29,420 nucleotides of DNA from an uncultured Lachnospiraceae bacterium (GCA_910587105.1 CAJUMB010000046.1:1-29420), one strand, 5' to 3'. Positions 16,489 to 24,570 are shown, numbered from the stretch's first letter. Made by a program: numbers and translations. Notes: generated from the letters alone by a model not told the origin.

Positions 16489-17466
16489 ATGACAGACAGA
16501 ACCGATCAATACGGACGAACCATCGATTATATGCGGGTCTCCATCATAGACCGCTGTAATCTGCGATGCAGATATTGTATGCCCACAGATATTAAGTGGC
16601 TTCCGCCCAAAGAAATTCTGACTCTGGAAGAAATTACAGAAATCTGCCGTCAGGCCGCCCGGGCAGGTATCCGCAAAATTAAGATTACAGGCGGGGAGCC
16701 TTTGATTCGAAAAGGATGCATCGAATTGATCCATATGATTAAAGCTATTCCCGGTATCGAACAGGTTACTCTCACCACCAATGGAGTACTCCTGGCCAAA
16801 TACGCCAGACAGCTTTGGGAAGAAGACATTAACGCGGTAAACGTCAGCCTGGATACGCTTGACCGTGAAAAATATAAAGAAATCACCGGTTTCGATGCTC
16901 TCTCTGATGTGTTAGATGGAATATCTGAGGCAGAGAAATATAAAATCCCGCTGAAAATAAACGTGGTGCCCCAGCGGGGAGTTAATGACGGCGACTGTCT
17001 GGAACTGGTGGAACTGGCCAGACACAGAGCCATCCATGTGCGTTTCATCGAGATGATGCCTATCGGACATGGAAAACAGTTTGAATCCATATCAAACAAC
17101 GAGCTGCTGCTGAACATACAGAGGCGCTACGGCCAGGTGGAGGAGGGAAAAAAAATCTACGGGAATGGCCCGGCCACATACTGCCACATTCCTTGTTTTC
17201 GGGGAAGCATCGGTTTCATCAGCGCCATCCACGGTAAGTTCTGCAGTTCCTGCAACCGAATCCGACTGACTTCTACAGGCGAGATCAAACCCTGCCTGTG
17301 CTACGATGACCATATCTCATTAAAAGAAGCACTCCGCAGCGGCTGTAAAGACGAAGTATATCAGCTGCTGCTCAGGGCAATCAGGCAGAAACCGGCCCAG
17401 CATTGTTTTGATGAAGACCAGACAATGATTACCGAGAAAAAAGAAATGGCTCAGATAGGCGGATGA
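16489..17466 (+). CDS. moaA: GTP 3',8-cyclase MoaA
   Basis: A radical-SAM enzyme that converts GTP to 3',8-cyclo-GTP for molybdenum cofactor synthesis. It has 325 residues. The N-terminal SAM cluster is CNLRCRYC (Cys23, 27, 30), followed by KITGGEPLIRKG. The second, substrate-binding cluster is in FCSSCNRIRLTSTGEIKPCLC near residues 248-265. The protein ends in GG (AQIGG), the C-terminal double glycine needed in MoaA proteins. GAGGAATGGAGAAG precedes the ATG. It converges on modC. Confidence 0.97.
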   Translation: MTDRTDQYGRTIDYMRVSIIDRCNLRCRYCMPTDIKWLPPKEILTLEEITEICRQAARAGIRKIKITGGEPLIRKGCIELIHMIKAIPGIEQVTLTTNGVLLAKYARQLWEEDINAVNVSLDTLDREKYKEITGFDALSDVLDGISEAEKYKIPLKINVVPQRGVNDGDCLELVELARHRAIHVRFIEMMPIGHGKQFESISNNELLLNIQRRYGQVEEGKKIYGNGPATYCHIPCFRGSIGFISAIHGKFCSSCNRIRLTSTGEIKPCLCYDDHISLKEALRSGCKDEVYQLLLRAIRQKPAQHCFDEDQTMITEKKEMAQIGG

Positions 17467-17512
17467 CTATCTGGGCCGTTGTGCCTGTTTATTTGGATAC
17501 ACAGGCACTGCG
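17452..17512. terminator. Hairpins between convergent moaA and modC
   Basis: Two stem-loops: CAGATAG/CTATCTG (17452-17473), overlapping the moaA stop, and GTGCCTGT/ACAGGCAC (about 17478-17508), extended by CCG/CGG. They fill the 52-base gap between convergent genes. Neither has a clear T-tract, so the terminator call is moderate. Confidence 0.4.
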
Positions 17513-17518
17513 GCTGAA

Positions 17519-18616
17519 TCAGGCCAATACCATGATATCCCTGCCTTCTATCCATATCCACATCTCTTTTTGTGTTCCTTCCCGCCGGCAGAATTCTTTC
17601 CAGGCTTCTTTTGTCATTTCCACTCTGATTTTTCTGTTTTCCTCCTCTGCCTCCAGACCCTCCGCTCCTTTTGGCTGCAATAGAATAACAATGGAAAACA
17701 CATCCTCCACCACCCGCATAATCTCACAGCAGAACGTGTTTTTCTTTCCAGCAGCGTCTTTGGATAATACCGGATAGATATAATGGCTGCGGACTCCAAT
17801 ATAATGAAACGGTTCTGGAGCATCCCCCTCATATTCCAGGGTAACCCCCCAGTCCTGGGCATAGACCCGGCCTTCTCCCGCCGGACAGGCCCGGGAATAA
17901 TTTTTGCAGCCGGACAAAACCGCCGCCGCCCGGGAAACAGGCGTCTCAAAAAGCTGTTTTATAGGTATCACCGGGCTGGATTTTCCCTGCTCCATCACAC
18001 ACACGCGGTCACAGAGACGGTAAATCTCTTCCCTGCTGTGGGATACAAAAAGGGTACTTCCCGAAAATTCCTCCAGCAAATCGGACAGCTCCAGTTCCAG
18101 CTTCCATTTCAGAAAATCATCCAGTGCCGAAAAGGGTTCATCCAGCAGTAAGACCTGGGGTTTTGACAGAAAAATACGAGCCAGTGCCACCCTCTGCTGC
18201 TGTCCGCCGGAAAGCTGTCCCGGCTTTCTCTTTTCCAGTCCATCCAGGGCAAATTTCTTTATTACCAGACGGACAGAGGATGCTGCCCGGCTTTTTTCTT
18301 TTTCGTAAGGCAACAGAGCGGCCATGAGATTCTGCCACACTGTCATATTGGGAAACAGTGCATAATTCTGAAACAAAAGCCCCACATGACGCTGCTGGGG
18401 TTTCAGATTAATCTTTTTTTCTGAATCAAAGAAAACCCTTCCATCCAGTTCAATCCGTCCTGCATCCGGCTTCAAAATCCCGGCAATGCAGCGAAGCGTC
18501 ATACTTTTCCCGCACCCAGATGCCCCTAGAATCCCAGTCACACCCCCATCTGCTTCAAATTTTGTCTCCAACACAAAACTTCCCAGATTCTTTTTAATAT
18601 CCACATACAAAGACAT
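17519..18616 (-). CDS. modC: Molybdate ABC transporter ATP-binding protein ModC
   Basis: The ATPase of the ModABC molybdate importer. From the ATG at 18616 it has 365 residues: Walker A GASGCGKS (about residues 28-35), Q-loop FQNYALFPNMTVWQN, signature LSGGQQQRVALAR, Walker B VLLLDEPFSAL, H-loop SHSREE, and a C-terminal regulatory region (about 230-365) with a weak TOBE/MopI-like pattern. I chose 18616 because GGGAGG lies eight bases upstream and the family starts near MSLYVDI; an upstream in-frame start would overlap modB. modB ends two bases before. Confidence 0.92.
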   Translation of the reverse strand: MSLYVDIKKNLGSFVLETKFEADGGVTGILGASGCGKSMTLRCIAGILKPDAGRIELDGRVFFDSEKKINLKPQQRHVGLLFQNYALFPNMTVWQNLMAALLPYEKEKSRAASSVRLVIKKFALDGLEKRKPGQLSGGQQQRVALARIFLSKPQVLLLDEPFSALDDFLKWKLELELSDLLEEFSGSTLFVSHSREEIYRLCDRVCVMEQGKSSPVIPIKQLFETPVSRAAAVLSGCKNYSRACPAGEGRVYAQDWGVTLEYEGDAPEPFHYIGVRSHYIYPVLSKDAAGKKNTFCCEIMRVVEDVFSIVILLQPKGAEGLEAEEENRKIRVEMTKEAWKEFCRREGTQKEMWIWIEGRDIMVLA

Positions 18617-18617
18617 A

Positions 18618-19313
18618 TCAGTTCCTCCCGGACAGGTGAATGTGAGAACCCCCAGAGGTTTTCTCACGTTTCTCCAGCAGATTCACAATCAACAGGACAA
18701 CGGCAGAGATTACCACATTTACCACAACCCACCGAAATGCCAGCGTGTCATTATTTGTCCGCCACAGCTGATACACCGTTGTGGAAATGGTAGCCGTTTT
18801 TCCCGGTGTATATCCGGCAATCATACTGGTGGCACCGTACTCACCCAGAGCTCTGGCAAATGCCAGCACCCCGCCTGCCATAATCCCCTGCCGGCATGCC
18901 GGCATCCGGATACGCCAGAAAATATACCGATTGGACAGCCCCAATGTCTGCCCAGAATAAGCCAGTGTCTCGTCAAAACTTTCAAATGCCCCCCGGGCTG
19001 TGCGGTACATCAAAGGAAACGCCACCACAGCGGCGGCAAAGATGCCCGAATACCAGGTCATTACCAGCCGTGTGTGAAATACCTCCAGGATCCACGCCCC
19101 CACACACCTTCTTGGTCCCAGAACCACCAAAAGGAAATAACCCACAACGGTGGGGGGAAGGACCAGCGGAAGTGTCAAAACCACATCTAGAATCCCTTTC
19201 AAAACAGGATGAAGTTTTGCAATATAATAGGCAGTAAAAATTCCAGAAAAAAATACAATCACACTGGAAATCAGCGCAATCCTAAGTGAATTATATAACG
19301 GATACCAGTCCAT
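18618..19313 (-). CDS. modB: Molybdate ABC transporter permease ModB
   Basis: The inner-membrane channel of the molybdate importer. The 231 residues contain five or so membrane segments, beginning SLRIALISSVIVFFSGIF, with LPLVLPPTVVGYFLLVVLG and the ABC-coupling EAA loop (ESFDETLAYSGQTLGLSNRYIFWRI) near residues 135-160. The C-terminal tail is positively charged. I favour the ATG at 19313 (AAGGGGG just upstream) over the one at 19325, whose G-run is too close. It follows modA by about 20 bases and nearly touches modC. Confidence 0.92.
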   Translation of the reverse strand: MDWYPLYNSLRIALISSVIVFFSGIFTAYYIAKLHPVLKGILDVVLTLPLVLPPTVVGYFLLVVLGPRRCVGAWILEVFHTRLVMTWYSGIFAAAVVAFPLMYRTARGAFESFDETLAYSGQTLGLSNRYIFWRIRMPACRQGIMAGGVLAFARALGEYGATSMIAGYTPGKTATISTTVYQLWRTNNDTLAFRWVVVNVVISAVVLLIVNLLEKREKTSGGSHIHLSGRN

Positions 19314-19331
19314 AGCCCCCTTCATCCCCCG

Positions 19332-20189
19332 TCAATGTGCTCTGATAAATCCAACTGTTTCAAATACTTTCATACATTCCTCTGTCTGCAGATAGTCCAA
19401 AAATGCCTGGGCTTCTTTCTGATGCTTGGAGGTGTTCAGAACCGCCGCTGGATAAACTGCTGGCTGGCACAGCTCATTTCCCGCCTCTGCCACGGTGGCC
19501 AGACCTGCCGAATACGCATCCGTAGCATAAATAATCCCTGCATCTGCCGAAGCTTCTGACACCTGGGTGGTAACTTCCTTCACATTGGACCCATAAGTAA
19601 TTTTCCCCTCTTTTTCCAGGTCGTCCAGCAGTCCCAGATTGGTCAAAATCTCTGTGGAATACGCTCCCACCGGAACGTCTTCATTGCCAAGGGCCAGAAT
19701 CTGGAGCTTGTCTGTACCCAGATCCTCAAAGGACTCAATTCCTGCCGGATTTCCTTTGGGAACTGCAAGCACCACCTGATTCTCCAGAAGGTCAACCCGG
19801 CTGCCCTCCAGCACAAAATCAAGATCTTCTTCATTCACGGAAGGGTCCGCCTGGCTGTCCATCTGGTCCATTTGCTTTTGGGCCGCTGAGATAAACAAAT
19901 CGCAGTCTGCCCCCTCCTGAATCTGAGTTTTTAACGTGCCGGAAGAATCAAAGTTAAATACTAAAGCCACATCCGAAGATTCTTCCTCATACATCTTCTG
20001 AATCATTTCCAGCGTCTCCGTCATTGATGCAGCTGCAAATACATTCAGTGTTATACTTTCCCTGGTATCTTCCTGTGCTTTCCCCATCTGTTGGCCAGAC
20101 GTTTTTTCCTGCTTCTCTGCGCTGCAGCCGGTCATACACACCAATGCTGCCGCAGCTGTCATAAACCATACTACCATTTTTCTTTTCAT
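19332..20189 (-). CDS. modA: Molybdate-binding lipoprotein ModA
   Basis: Extracellular substrate-binding protein of the molybdate importer. From the ATG at 20189 it has 285 residues, with a lipoprotein signal (MKRK, hydrophobic stretch, lipobox CMTGC). The mature part has the ModA hallmarks TLNVFAAASMTETLEMI, FNFDSSGTLKTQIQEGADCDLFISAAQKQMDQM, and GIIYATDAYSAG. I reject the longer start at 20219, which has no spaced ribosome site; GAGGGAA lies just before 20189. It leads modA-modB-modC, whose promoter carries a palindrome suited to molybdenum-responsive repression. Confidence 0.93.
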   Translation of the reverse strand: MKRKMVVWFMTAAAALVCMTGCSAEKQEKTSGQQMGKAQEDTRESITLNVFAAASMTETLEMIQKMYEEESSDVALVFNFDSSGTLKTQIQEGADCDLFISAAQKQMDQMDSQADPSVNEEDLDFVLEGSRVDLLENQVVLAVPKGNPAGIESFEDLGTDKLQILALGNEDVPVGAYSTEILTNLGLLDDLEKEGKITYGSNVKEVTTQVSEASADAGIIYATDAYSAGLATVAEAGNELCQPAVYPAAVLNTSKHQKEAQAFLDYLQTEECMKVFETVGFIRAH

Positions 20190-20224
20190 TTCCCTCAGAC
20201 CTCCTATTTTCTCTTTCATCCCTC

Positions 20225-20246
20225 GTTATTTTTTTATAAAAATAAC
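20225..20246 (-). promoter_or_regulatory. 5'-end stem-loop of the modA transcript
   Basis: GTTATTTTT pairs perfectly with AAAAATAAC (nine pairs, four-base loop). It begins within a few bases of the predicted start of the modA transcript and ends before its ribosome site, so it may protect the mRNA 5' end or affect initiation. Confidence 0.4.
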
Positions 20247-20250
20247 ACTT

Positions 20251-20284
20251 GGTTTATTATACAAAAAATAAACCAGCCTGTCAA
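20251..20284 (-). promoter_or_regulatory. modA promoter with overlapping palindromic operator
   Basis: On the minus strand, TTGACA (20284-20279), a 17-base spacer and TATAAT (20261-20256) make a perfect-consensus promoter. A perfect 8-base inverted repeat, GGTTTATT / AATAAACC (20251-20258 and 20267-20274), overlaps the -10 box and spacer. This is where a ModE-type repressor would block transcription; a ModE-HTH protein is encoded at 23576. Confidence 0.7.
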
Positions 20285-20295
20285 CTGATTTCCAC

Positions 20296-20324
20296 TGTTC
20301 AAATGTCATGGAATCTGATACAAT
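20296..20324 (+). promoter_or_regulatory. Probable promoter for the MOSC-moeA operon
   Basis: Extended -10 TGATACAAT (-10 TACAAT at 20319-20324) with a weak -35 TGTTCA at 20296-20301, 17-base spacing. It is divergent from, and close to, the modA promoter, so one regulator site could control both. Confidence 0.45.
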
Positions 20325-20383
20325 AAATAGTGAATTCTGAAAACAGACCGAGAACACTCAGACCATAAAAGGAGGAGTAAAAA

Positions 20384-20821
20384 ATGGCACAGATCAAATG
20401 CGTCTGTATCAGCACTCAGAGGAAAACCAGTGCCAAAAATATCCATCAATGCCAGGCTGCCTCAGACGGACTTGCAGGCGACATCCATCAGGGATGGGGA
20501 GAACGCCAGGTGAGTATGCTTCCCATGGATTGTGTGCAGGATTATTTTTCCACCCAGGGAAACCCCATAGAATATGGACATTTTGGAGAAAATCTGGTGA
20601 TAGACGGCCTGGACTGGGAAACCCTTTCAGAAGGCCAGCTGCTGAGCGCGGGGACCGTAAAACTTCAGATTATACGAATTGGCGCGGGAGGTCCCAAGTC
20701 AGATGCCTACCATGGAAAAAAAGTATGCGCTCCCATGGAAGGCTTCTTTGTATTCTGTAAAATCCTGCAGGGAGGAACCCTTCAGGAAGGAATGGAAATT
20801 GTGAAGGAGGACAGGAAATGA
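20384..20821 (+). CDS. MOSC domain protein
   Basis: A stand-alone MOSC (molybdenum cofactor sulfurase C-terminal) domain of 145 residues, thought in this family to bind or pass sulfur or molybdenum cofactor intermediates. Visible: GLAGDIHQGWGERQVSMLP (about 28-46), FGENLVIDG (about 66-74), QIIRIG and VCAPMEGFFVFCKILQGG, which matches the C-x-M-x-x-E-G-(I/F)-F motif with the conserved cysteine. The usual IGKECH cysteine segment is replaced by IGAGGPKSDAYHG. AAAGGAGGAG precedes the ATG. It overlaps the next gene by four bases (ATGA), so the two are translationally coupled. Confidence 0.88.
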   Translation: MAQIKCVCISTQRKTSAKNIHQCQAASDGLAGDIHQGWGERQVSMLPMDCVQDYFSTQGNPIEYGHFGENLVIDGLDWETLSEGQLLSAGTVKLQIIRIGAGGPKSDAYHGKKVCAPMEGFFVFCKILQGGTLQEGMEIVKEDRK

Positions 20822-21843
20822 AATGTATTAACACAACTGATGCCGTGGGACATGTATTGTGCCATGACATCACACGAATCGTAAAAGACGTAGTGAAAGA
20901 CGCGGCATTCCGGAAAGGCCATATTGTCACAGAGGAAGACATTCCGGTTCTTCTTTCCCTGGGAAAAGACCATCTCTATGTATGGGAAAAAGACGAAAAT
21001 ACCCTCCATGAAGATGAGGCCGCTCAAATTCTCTATGAAGTCTGTAAAAACGACAACATGCACCCCACCCCGGTAAAAGAAGGCAAAATCGAGCTGGTGG
21101 CCGACTGCGACGGATTATTTCAGGTAGACATAGAAAGACTGAATGCCGTAAATGAACTGGATGATATTATGATTGCCACCCGCCACACCAACACAGCAGT
21201 AAAAAAAGGAGACCGTCTTCTGGGCACCCGCATCATCCCTCTTGTTATTCCCAGAGAAAAGATGGAACGGGTAAAAGAAACTGCAGGCAGCACTCCCCTG
21301 GTGTCCCTGACCCCATTTCAAACTATGAAAGCAGGCATTGTGACTACAGGAAACGAAGTTTACCACGGGAGAATCAAAGATACCTTCACACCTGTTATCA
21401 TTGACAAACTGGCCTCTTATGGCATAGGAATCAGCGGCCAGCTCATCTGCGACGACGACCAGGAAAAAATCACAAACGCCATATTAAAGCTGAAAAAAGA
21501 CGGCGCAGATATGATTCTATGTACCGGAGGCATGAGTGTGGACCCAGATGACCAAACCCCCGGCGCCATCAAAGCATCCGGTGTGCGCATTGTCACCTAC
21601 GGCGCTCCCGTACTTCCAGGGGCCATGCTTCTGCTGGCCTATTTTGAGGACGGCACTCCGGTGCTGGGACTTCCTGGCTGTGTCATGTACGCAAAAGCAA
21701 CTGCCTTTGACCTGGTGCTGCCCAGAATAGCCGCAGGCGTAGAGCTGACGAAAAAAGATTTCGCCCACATGGGTAACGGAGGTTTCTGTCTGGGATGCAG
21801 CACCTGCCATTATCCGTCCTGCGGGTTCGGCAAAGGCGTATAG
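20818..21843 (+). CDS. Molybdopterin-binding MoeA/MogA-like protein with Cys-rich tail
   Basis: A 341-residue protein of the MoCF-biosynthesis fold, related to but shorter than MoeA. The N-terminal part (1-160) carries an unrecognised domain, and residues about 165-320 carry the molybdopterin-binding core: GIVTTGNEVYHG, ILCTGGMSVDPDDQTPGAI and PVLGLPGCVMYA. The last 20 residues hold a C-x2-C-x2-C-x4-C motif (FCLGCSTCHYPSCGFG), suggesting metal or Fe-S binding. Since a full moeA follows, it probably does not perform the standard Mo insertion; delivery or maturation of the cofactor for formate dehydrogenase is a plausible inference. Coupled to the MOSC gene (ATGA overlap), moeA 10 bases downstream. 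Confidence 0.8.
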   Translation: MKCINTTDAVGHVLCHDITRIVKDVVKDAAFRKGHIVTEEDIPVLLSLGKDHLYVWEKDENTLHEDEAAQILYEVCKNDNMHPTPVKEGKIELVADCDGLFQVDIERLNAVNELDDIMIATRHTNTAVKKGDRLLGTRIIPLVIPREKMERVKETAGSTPLVSLTPFQTMKAGIVTTGNEVYHGRIKDTFTPVIIDKLASYGIGISGQLICDDDQEKITNAILKLKKDGADMILCTGGMSVDPDDQTPGAIKASGVRIVTYGAPVLPGAMLLLAYFEDGTPVLGLPGCVMYAKATAFDLVLPRIAAGVELTKKDFAHMGNGGFCLGCSTCHYPSCGFGKGV

Positions 21844-21853
21844 GAGGTGGAAC

Positions 21854-23059
21854 ATGGAAAGCATTACATTAGAACAGGCTGTGGCGCTGCTGGAACAAAA
21901 TACAGCTGTCATCACTGATATAGATAACATTCCCCTTCTACAGGTATCTGGACGCATCCTGGCCCAAGATATGAAAGCCTCTTTCGATAATCCTTCCTTT
22001 GACCGCTCGCCGGTTGACGGTTACGCGTGCAGAGCCGCTGATGTGGAGCATGCCTCCAAGGACGCTCCTGCCCGGCTGAAAGTTGTCCGTGAAATCGACG
22101 CAGGCCAGTATTCCACCGAAGAAGTCAAAAAAGGACAGGCTGTGCGCATCATGACAGGCGCCGCTGTTCCGCCCGGGTGTGACTGCTGTATCCGTCAGGA
22201 AGACACGGATTACGGGGAGGATCAGGTATGTATTTACCGTCCGGAAAAACCTTGGGGAAACTATTGTTTCAAAGGTGAAGATTTCAAAAAAGGAGAAATT
22301 CTTCTGAAAAAAGGAACCCGTCTCACCTTTGTGGAATCCGGAATCCTGGCCGGCATGGGCTGTACCCAGGCCCCTGTTTACCGTCGTCCCAGGGCTGCTG
22401 TTTTCACCACGGGAGATGAAGTGGTGCTCCCTGGACAGCCGCTGCCGCCGGGAAAAATTTACAACAGCAACCAAGCTCTGCTGACCGCCCGGCTTCTGGA
22501 TTTCGGCGTGGAACTTATCTGTGTAAAATCCATACCGGACAATCCCCCTTCCATGGCAGAAGCCTTAAAAGAAGCGGCCCCAGAGGCCGACCTTATCATC
22601 ACCACCGGGGCAGTCTCTGTGGGCAAAAAGGACATTATGCACGAGGCCCTTGCCCAGATTCAGGCAGAGCGGATATTCTGGCGGGTGCTGGCAAAACCGG
22701 GCATGCCCACACTGTTCTCTGTCTATCAGGGCGTCCCTATCCTCAGTTTGTCCGGCAATCCTTTCGGAGTGGCTGTGATGGCCGAGCTTATGGCCCGCCC
22801 CATGCTCCGGAAAATGAAACAGGACGATTCGCTGAAGCTGATACGGGTGAAAGGCACCCTGGCCGATGCTTTCGGAAAGCCCAGCAAAGGCCGCCGGTTT
22901 ATCCGGGCATTCTGGGAACAGGGAACGTTCCATCTTCCCAGCGGCCTCCAGTCCAATGGTGTGCTGGCCTCCATGGCCGGATGTAACTGCTTGATCGATG
23001 TACCTGCCAAAACCCCTGCTCTTAACGAAGGGGATTCGGTGGAAGCTGTTTTATTATGA
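21854..23059 (+). CDS. moeA: Molybdopterin molybdenumtransferase MoeA
   Basis: Inserts molybdenum into adenylylated molybdopterin. The 401-residue length is normal. It has the MoeA opening SITLEQAVALLEQN, the substrate motif FDNPSFDRSPVDGYACRAADV (about 34-54), RIMTGAAVPPGCDCCIRQED, the GIVxTGDE-like VFTTGDEVV with the catalytic Asp/Glu, TTGAVSVGKKD and LSGNPFG. AGGAGG precedes the ATG by seven bases. It ends overlapping mobB (ATGA). Confidence 0.95.
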   Translation: MESITLEQAVALLEQNTAVITDIDNIPLLQVSGRILAQDMKASFDNPSFDRSPVDGYACRAADVEHASKDAPARLKVVREIDAGQYSTEEVKKGQAVRIMTGAAVPPGCDCCIRQEDTDYGEDQVCIYRPEKPWGNYCFKGEDFKKGEILLKKGTRLTFVESGILAGMGCTQAPVYRRPRAAVFTTGDEVVLPGQPLPPGKIYNSNQALLTARLLDFGVELICVKSIPDNPPSMAEALKEAAPEADLIITTGAVSVGKKDIMHEALAQIQAERIFWRVLAKPGMPTLFSVYQGVPILSLSGNPFGVAVMAELMARPMLRKMKQDDSLKLIRVKGTLADAFGKPSKGRRFIRAFWEQGTFHLPSGLQSNGVLASMAGCNCLIDVPAKTPALNEGDSVEAVLL

Positions 23060-23610
23060 AAAAGCCACTGATTTTCGCCATCAGCGGAGTTAAAAATTCC
23101 GGTAAGACAACGTTGATTACCCAGCTTCTCCCCCTTTTATCCGCACAGGGGCTTGCTGCAGCAACCATCAAACACGATGGGCATGACTTCGACGCAGATA
23201 TACCGGGAACAGATACTTACCGGCACTTTCATGCAGGTGCTTACGGCACGGCTATTTTTTCAGACTCTAAATTTATGGTGGTAAAGCGGCAGCCGCACAT
23301 GACAGAAGAACAGCTGATCACATGGTTTCCGGAGGCAGATCTGATTCTTCTGGAAGGCTTCAAGACATGCCCTTATCCCAAAATTGAACTGGTCCGCAGG
23401 GGAAACTCAGTCAAAAGCGTATGCGGCGGATACCATCTGGCCGCCATTGCCACGAACCTTACCCCAAAAGAACTGGAGCGGGACAACCCGGAAATTCCCC
23501 TGCTGGATTTGAATCATCCCAGGGAAATTGCATCCTTTATCCTTGAAATGTACTCGATGAGTCAGGAGAAACTAAATGAAAACAGGCGCTTTAATCCTCG
23601 CCTCTTTTAA
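23056..23610 (+). CDS. mobB: MobB, molybdopterin-guanine dinucleotide accessory GTPase
   Basis: MobB is a P-loop nucleotide-binding partner of MobA in making the guanine dinucleotide form of the cofactor, the form used by formate dehydrogenases. It has 184 residues with Walker A SGVKNSGKTT (about 10-19), TIKHDGHDFDAD, TDTYRHFHAGA and the LILLEGFK segment. The start overlaps the moeA stop by four bases, and the last 35 bases overlap the following gene. Confidence 0.93.
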   Translation: MKKPLIFAISGVKNSGKTTLITQLLPLLSAQGLAAATIKHDGHDFDADIPGTDTYRHFHAGAYGTAIFSDSKFMVVKRQPHMTEEQLITWFPEADLILLEGFKTCPYPKIELVRRGNSVKSVCGGYHLAAIATNLTPKELERDNPEIPLLDLNHPREIASFILEMYSMSQEKLNENRRFNPRLF

Positions 23611-24475
23611 TCACGAGGAAAAAAATAAAAGCAGTGAGGAATTTTCTTTATTCCTCCCCATGTATCCCCTGGACGGCGCAACAGTAATCAAACGGGAGAT
23701 TGCAGCCCTCCGAAAGGCGGCTCTCTCTCCCATTGTGGTACTGGCCGGCTACCAAAAAGATATCCTGCAGAATCATCTCAGCCATAATCATGTACTTTTT
23801 GCAGATGACACACTATATCCGGATAAGAGCCTGGAAAAAGCCCTGGAGGCCGGACTGGAAATCTGCAGAGAGCATATGGACCGGGTAGCGGCAGTTCCAG
23901 TAGAATATCCCGCGTTCTCCCTCCAGACCCTTCAGCTGCTCCTGGAATGCAGACAGAGTGCCGTCCCCGTTTACAACGGGCAGACGGGCTGGCCCAGATT
24001 ATTTGATCTTCGAAAAGACACCTCTGCAGAACCAGAAAAACTTTCGGTGGAAGATCCGGGAATCCTTATCTCCCTGCTGGAACAGGACGGAATCCAACAG
24101 GCACGCCGTCATCTGAAAATCCAGCGCAGTATTAACGAACTGCGCTGTAAGACCAAAGTGGTCATCACCCGGGAAGAAGATTTCTTCGGTCCAGGCGTCT
24201 GGCGCCTGTTCAACTATATCGACGAAACCGGGTCCATCCAGGCTGCATCAGCGAAAATGGAAATGTCTTATTCCAAAAGCTGGAAAATGGTCAATAAAGT
24301 TGAAAAAGAAATGGGCTTTCCTTTCCTGAACCGCTGCAACGGAGGAAAATCAGGGGGAAGCTCCACCCTCACAGAAGAAGGACGGCAGTTTATGGAACGG
24401 TATCATGCCATGATGAAAGACATGGAACGAATCAGCCAGAATTTTTTCGATACGTATTTTAGTGAATTTCAGTAA
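23576..24475 (+). CDS. MobA/MocA-like domain fused to ModE-type HTH
   Basis: A 299-residue two-domain protein. Residues about 1-190 resemble a MobA/MocA nucleotidyltransferase (GALILA start, LDGATVIKREIAALRKA, PIVVLAGYQKDIL). The nucleotide loop L-x-GG-x-S-x-R-M-G is replaced by LILASFNHEEKNKSSEEF, and the metal-binding Asp of the P-(G)-D-x-P step is replaced in VPVEYPAF. Residues about 195-299 are a ModE/LysR-type winged helix: ETGSIQAASAKMEMSYSKSWKMV, FPFLNRCNGGKSGGSSTLTEEG. It may be a regulator whose former enzyme domain senses a nucleotide or cofactor. AGGAG lies seven bases before the ATG, inside mobB. No molybdate-binding Mop domain is present. Confident in the fusion; the function is inferred. 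Confidence 0.82.
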   Translation: MKTGALILASFNHEEKNKSSEEFSLFLPMYPLDGATVIKREIAALRKAALSPIVVLAGYQKDILQNHLSHNHVLFADDTLYPDKSLEKALEAGLEICREHMDRVAAVPVEYPAFSLQTLQLLLECRQSAVPVYNGQTGWPRLFDLRKDTSAEPEKLSVEDPGILISLLEQDGIQQARRHLKIQRSINELRCKTKVVITREEDFFGPGVWRLFNYIDETGSIQAASAKMEMSYSKSWKMVNKVEKEMGFPFLNRCNGGKSGGSSTLTEEGRQFMERYHAMMKDMERISQNFFDTYFSEFQ

Positions 24476-24481
24476 ACTTTT

Positions 24482-24529
24482 AAAAAGTCTGCCCCCTTTG
24501 TGTCAGGATAAGGGATTGGCAGACTTTTT
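24482..24529 (+). terminator. Rho-independent terminator after the moe/mob operon
   Basis: AAAAAGTCTGCC (24482-24493) pairs with GGCAGACTTTTT (24518-24529), with inner CCTT/AAGG pairing. The right arm ends in a T run. It separates the Mo-cofactor operon from the transporter operon. Confidence 0.85.
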
Positions 24530-24541
24530 CAAAATAACTTC

Positions 24542-24570
24542 TTTACAAAAATACACAAAGGCTGTATAAT
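24542..24570 (+). promoter_or_regulatory. Promoter for the PstSCAB-like operon
   Basis: TTTACA (24542-24547), a 17-base spacer and TATAAT (24565-24570), then a 5' leader of about 30 bases to AGGAGG and the ATG at 24610. No Pho-box-like repeats are recognised. Confidence 0.75.

Noticed and set aside
17463..17777. Plus-strand open frame overlapping modC
   Set aside because: It is antisense to the well-supported modC coding frame, with no ribosome site or family resemblance.
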